NCBI GenBank assembly: GCA_036265005.1
Contig: DATAPW010000370.1
Coordinates: 1 to 57,696 of the forward strand
DNA from: JAMXLO01 sp036265005
GTDB lineage: Bacteria; Pseudomonadota; Alphaproteobacteria; Acetobacterales; Acetobacteraceae
Direction: 5' to 3'
Length of the DNA stretch: 57,696 nt
In this document: one piece after another, positions 56,651 through 57,696 of the stretch
Layout of the letters: the number at the start of each line of letters is the position of its first letter
Numbering within the stretch: the stretch's first letter is position 1
Program-made: the position numbers and the translations under genes
Notes under the pieces: model-generated
What the model was told of the DNA's origin: nothing
Databases searched by the model: none
The model's input: only the letters and a program-made list of their open reading frames with translations

Positions 56651-57217
56651 GTGCCGGATAGCCGCATCCTGATGGGCGTCATCGGCAGGCCGCACGGCGT
56701 GCGCGGGCTGCTGCGCGTCACGTCGTACGCCGAGGACCTGGCGGCGTACGGGCCGCTGTCGGACGCGAAGGGACGGCGCTTCGTGCTGCGCCCGCGCGGC
56801 GAGGGTGTCGCCGAGGTTGCCGAAATTGTCGGCGGCGCCGAGGTGAAGGTCAGCGATCGGACTGCGGCCGAGAAGCTCACCAATACCCGGCTGTACGTGG
56901 AGCGGGAGCGCCTGCCGCAGCCGGAGCCGGACGAGTTCTACCTGGCTGATCTGGTGGGACTGGCGGCGTGCGATGCCGCCGGCGGGCGGATCGGCACAGT
57001 CAGCGCGGTGCACGATTATGGCGCCGGTGCCAGCCTGGAGATCGCGCGTGACTCCGAGCCACCGCTGCTGGTGCCGTTCACCCGCGCGGCAGTGCCGCAG
57101 GTGGATGTCGCGAACGGCCGGCTGACGCTGCTGCCGCCGGACGAGATCGAGTTGGCGGCGCCCGCTTCCACCCCTCCCGCGGAGCCGGCGAGGGCTGGGG
57201 AGGGGCTGCCGCCATGA
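56651..57217 (+). CDS. rimM: 16S rRNA processing protein RimM
   Basis: A 188-residue maturation factor for the 30S head that binds S19. Family features are ILMGVIGRPHGVRGLLRVTSY at the start and the PRC-barrel block DEFYLADLVGLAACDAAGGRIGTV with VPFTRAAVPQVDVANGRL. The start is GTG at 56651. The last ~18 residues (PASTPPAEPARAGEGLPP) are encoded by part of a palindromic repeat (57171-57205) and are not family-conserved. The ATGA overlap with trmD couples the two. Confidence 0.96.
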   Translation: MPDSRILMGVIGRPHGVRGLLRVTSYAEDLAAYGPLSDAKGRRFVLRPRGEGVAEVAEIVGGAEVKVSDRTAAEKLTNTRLYVERERLPQPEPDEFYLADLVGLAACDAAGGRIGTVSAVHDYGAGASLEIARDSEPPLLVPFTRAAVPQVDVANGRLTLLPPDEIELAAPASTPPAEPARAGEGLPP

Positions 57218-57696
57218 CCTGGCGCGCATCCGTCCTGACGCTGTTCCCGGAGATGTTTCCCGGGCCACTCGGCCATTCGCTGGCAGACCGCGCCCTCAAG
57301 GCGGACATCTGGTCGCTGCAGACCGTCAACATCCGCGACTTCGCCACCGATCGCCACCGCACCGTTGACGATGCCCCGTTCGGCGGCGGCGCCGGGATGG
57401 TCCTGCGACCGGACGTGGTGGATGCTGCCATCGCCTCGGTGGCCGACGATCGTCCGCTGGTCTTCCTGACCCCGCGCGGGCGCACGCTGGCCCAGCAGGA
57501 CGTCCGCCGCTACGCCGGCGGCAGCGGCGTCATCCTGCTCTGTGGCCGCTACGAAGGCGTGGACCAGCGGGTGATCGAGGCGCGCGGCATGGAGGAGGTC
57601 AGCATCGGCGACTACGTGCTGTCGGGCGGGGAACTCCCGGCGCTGGTCCTGCTGGATGCGGCGATCCGGCTGCTGCCCGGCGTGATGGGCGCGGAG
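57214..57696 (+). CDS. trmD: tRNA (guanine-37-N1)-methyltransferase (partial, 3' end missing)
   Basis: The first 161 residues of TrmD, which methylates G37 of tRNAs and prevents frameshifting. Diagnostic blocks are LTLFPEMFPG, DDAPFGGGAGMVLRPDVV, LLCGRYEGVDQRV and SIGDYVLSGGELPALVLLDAAIRLLPG, covering the knotted SAM site. The window ends inside the gene. The ATG at 57214 overlaps the rimM stop. Confidence 0.97.
   Translation, partial: MTWRASVLTLFPEMFPGPLGHSLADRALKADIWSLQTVNIRDFATDRHRTVDDAPFGGGAGMVLRPDVVDAAIASVADDRPLVFLTPRGRTLAQQDVRRYAGGSGVILLCGRYEGVDQRVIEARGMEEVSIGDYVLSGGELPALVLLDAAIRLLPGVMGAE

Overview
The window is about 57.7 kb of GC-rich DNA. Gene content and order point to an alphaproteobacterium, probably of the Acetobacteraceae/Rhodospirillales. 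The main pointers are ffh-rpsP-rimM-trmD, thrS-infC, hldD-lgt-midA-pgeF-prs, an FzlA-like GST next to an NDUFA9-like gene, and several small alphaproteobacterial palindromic repeats. This assignment is an inference; no rRNA is present. I found no tRNA, rRNA, CRISPR array, transposase, phage gene or replication origin. Genes are densely packed, often with ATGA start/stop overlaps.

Left region (1-14.4 kb): two branched-chain amino-acid type (Liv) ABC transporter gene sets flank two signalling genes. The leftward set has a substrate-binding protein, LivG and a partial LivF. The rightward set has LivH, LivM, LivG and LivF but no binding protein. Between them lie a 2111-residue cytosolic hybrid histidine kinase, with eleven 92-residue poly-HAMP repeats and three receiver domains, and a REC-kinase-REC partner gene 16 bp downstream.

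Second region (14.4-37.2 kb): mostly housekeeping genes. The leftward run hldD, lgt, a MidA-type methyltransferase, pgeF, an unknown lipoprotein and prs covers envelope precursors, lipoprotein maturation, complex I assembly and PRPP synthesis. It is followed by an LLM flavin monooxygenase, a GST and a histidine phosphatase. Rightward genes are ubiK, a YbjN-like gene, proC, a TetR/COQ9-like gene, an NDUFA9-like gene, fzlA-like, an SDR, a GT4 glycosyltransferase, thrS and infC. Further LLM, GST and nucleoside-phosphorylase genes follow.

Third region (37.3-43.9 kb): an eight-gene, tightly coupled rightward operon. It joins a periplasmic redox module (DoxX, ModA-like binding protein, cytochrome b561-like protein, sulfite-oxidase-fold molybdoenzyme) to a glycosyl-transfer/radical-SAM module (DUF2064 transferase, GT-C membrane mannosyltransferase-like protein, SPASM radical SAM protein, GT2). 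I do not recognise it as a characterised pathway, and it is my main candidate for an undescribed system.

Fourth region (44-54.7 kb): a catabolic-looking set. It contains a Rieske ferredoxin and ring-hydroxylating dioxygenase, two tandem Lin0512 proteins, alpha/beta hydrolase, FkbM methyltransferase, a cysteine-free maleate-isomerase-like protein, LLM oxidoreductase, MFS transporter, extradiol/VOC dioxygenase and cupin. The ferredoxin and dioxygenase are both broken by a roughly 240-bp inverted segment that carries the end of one gene and the beginning of the other. This is the clearest anomaly in the window.

Right edge (54.9-57.7 kb): ffh, rpsP, rimM and a partial trmD. Dispersed palindromic elements lie throughout; one is translated in frame inside the MidA-type methyltransferase and another forms the C-terminal tail of RimM.
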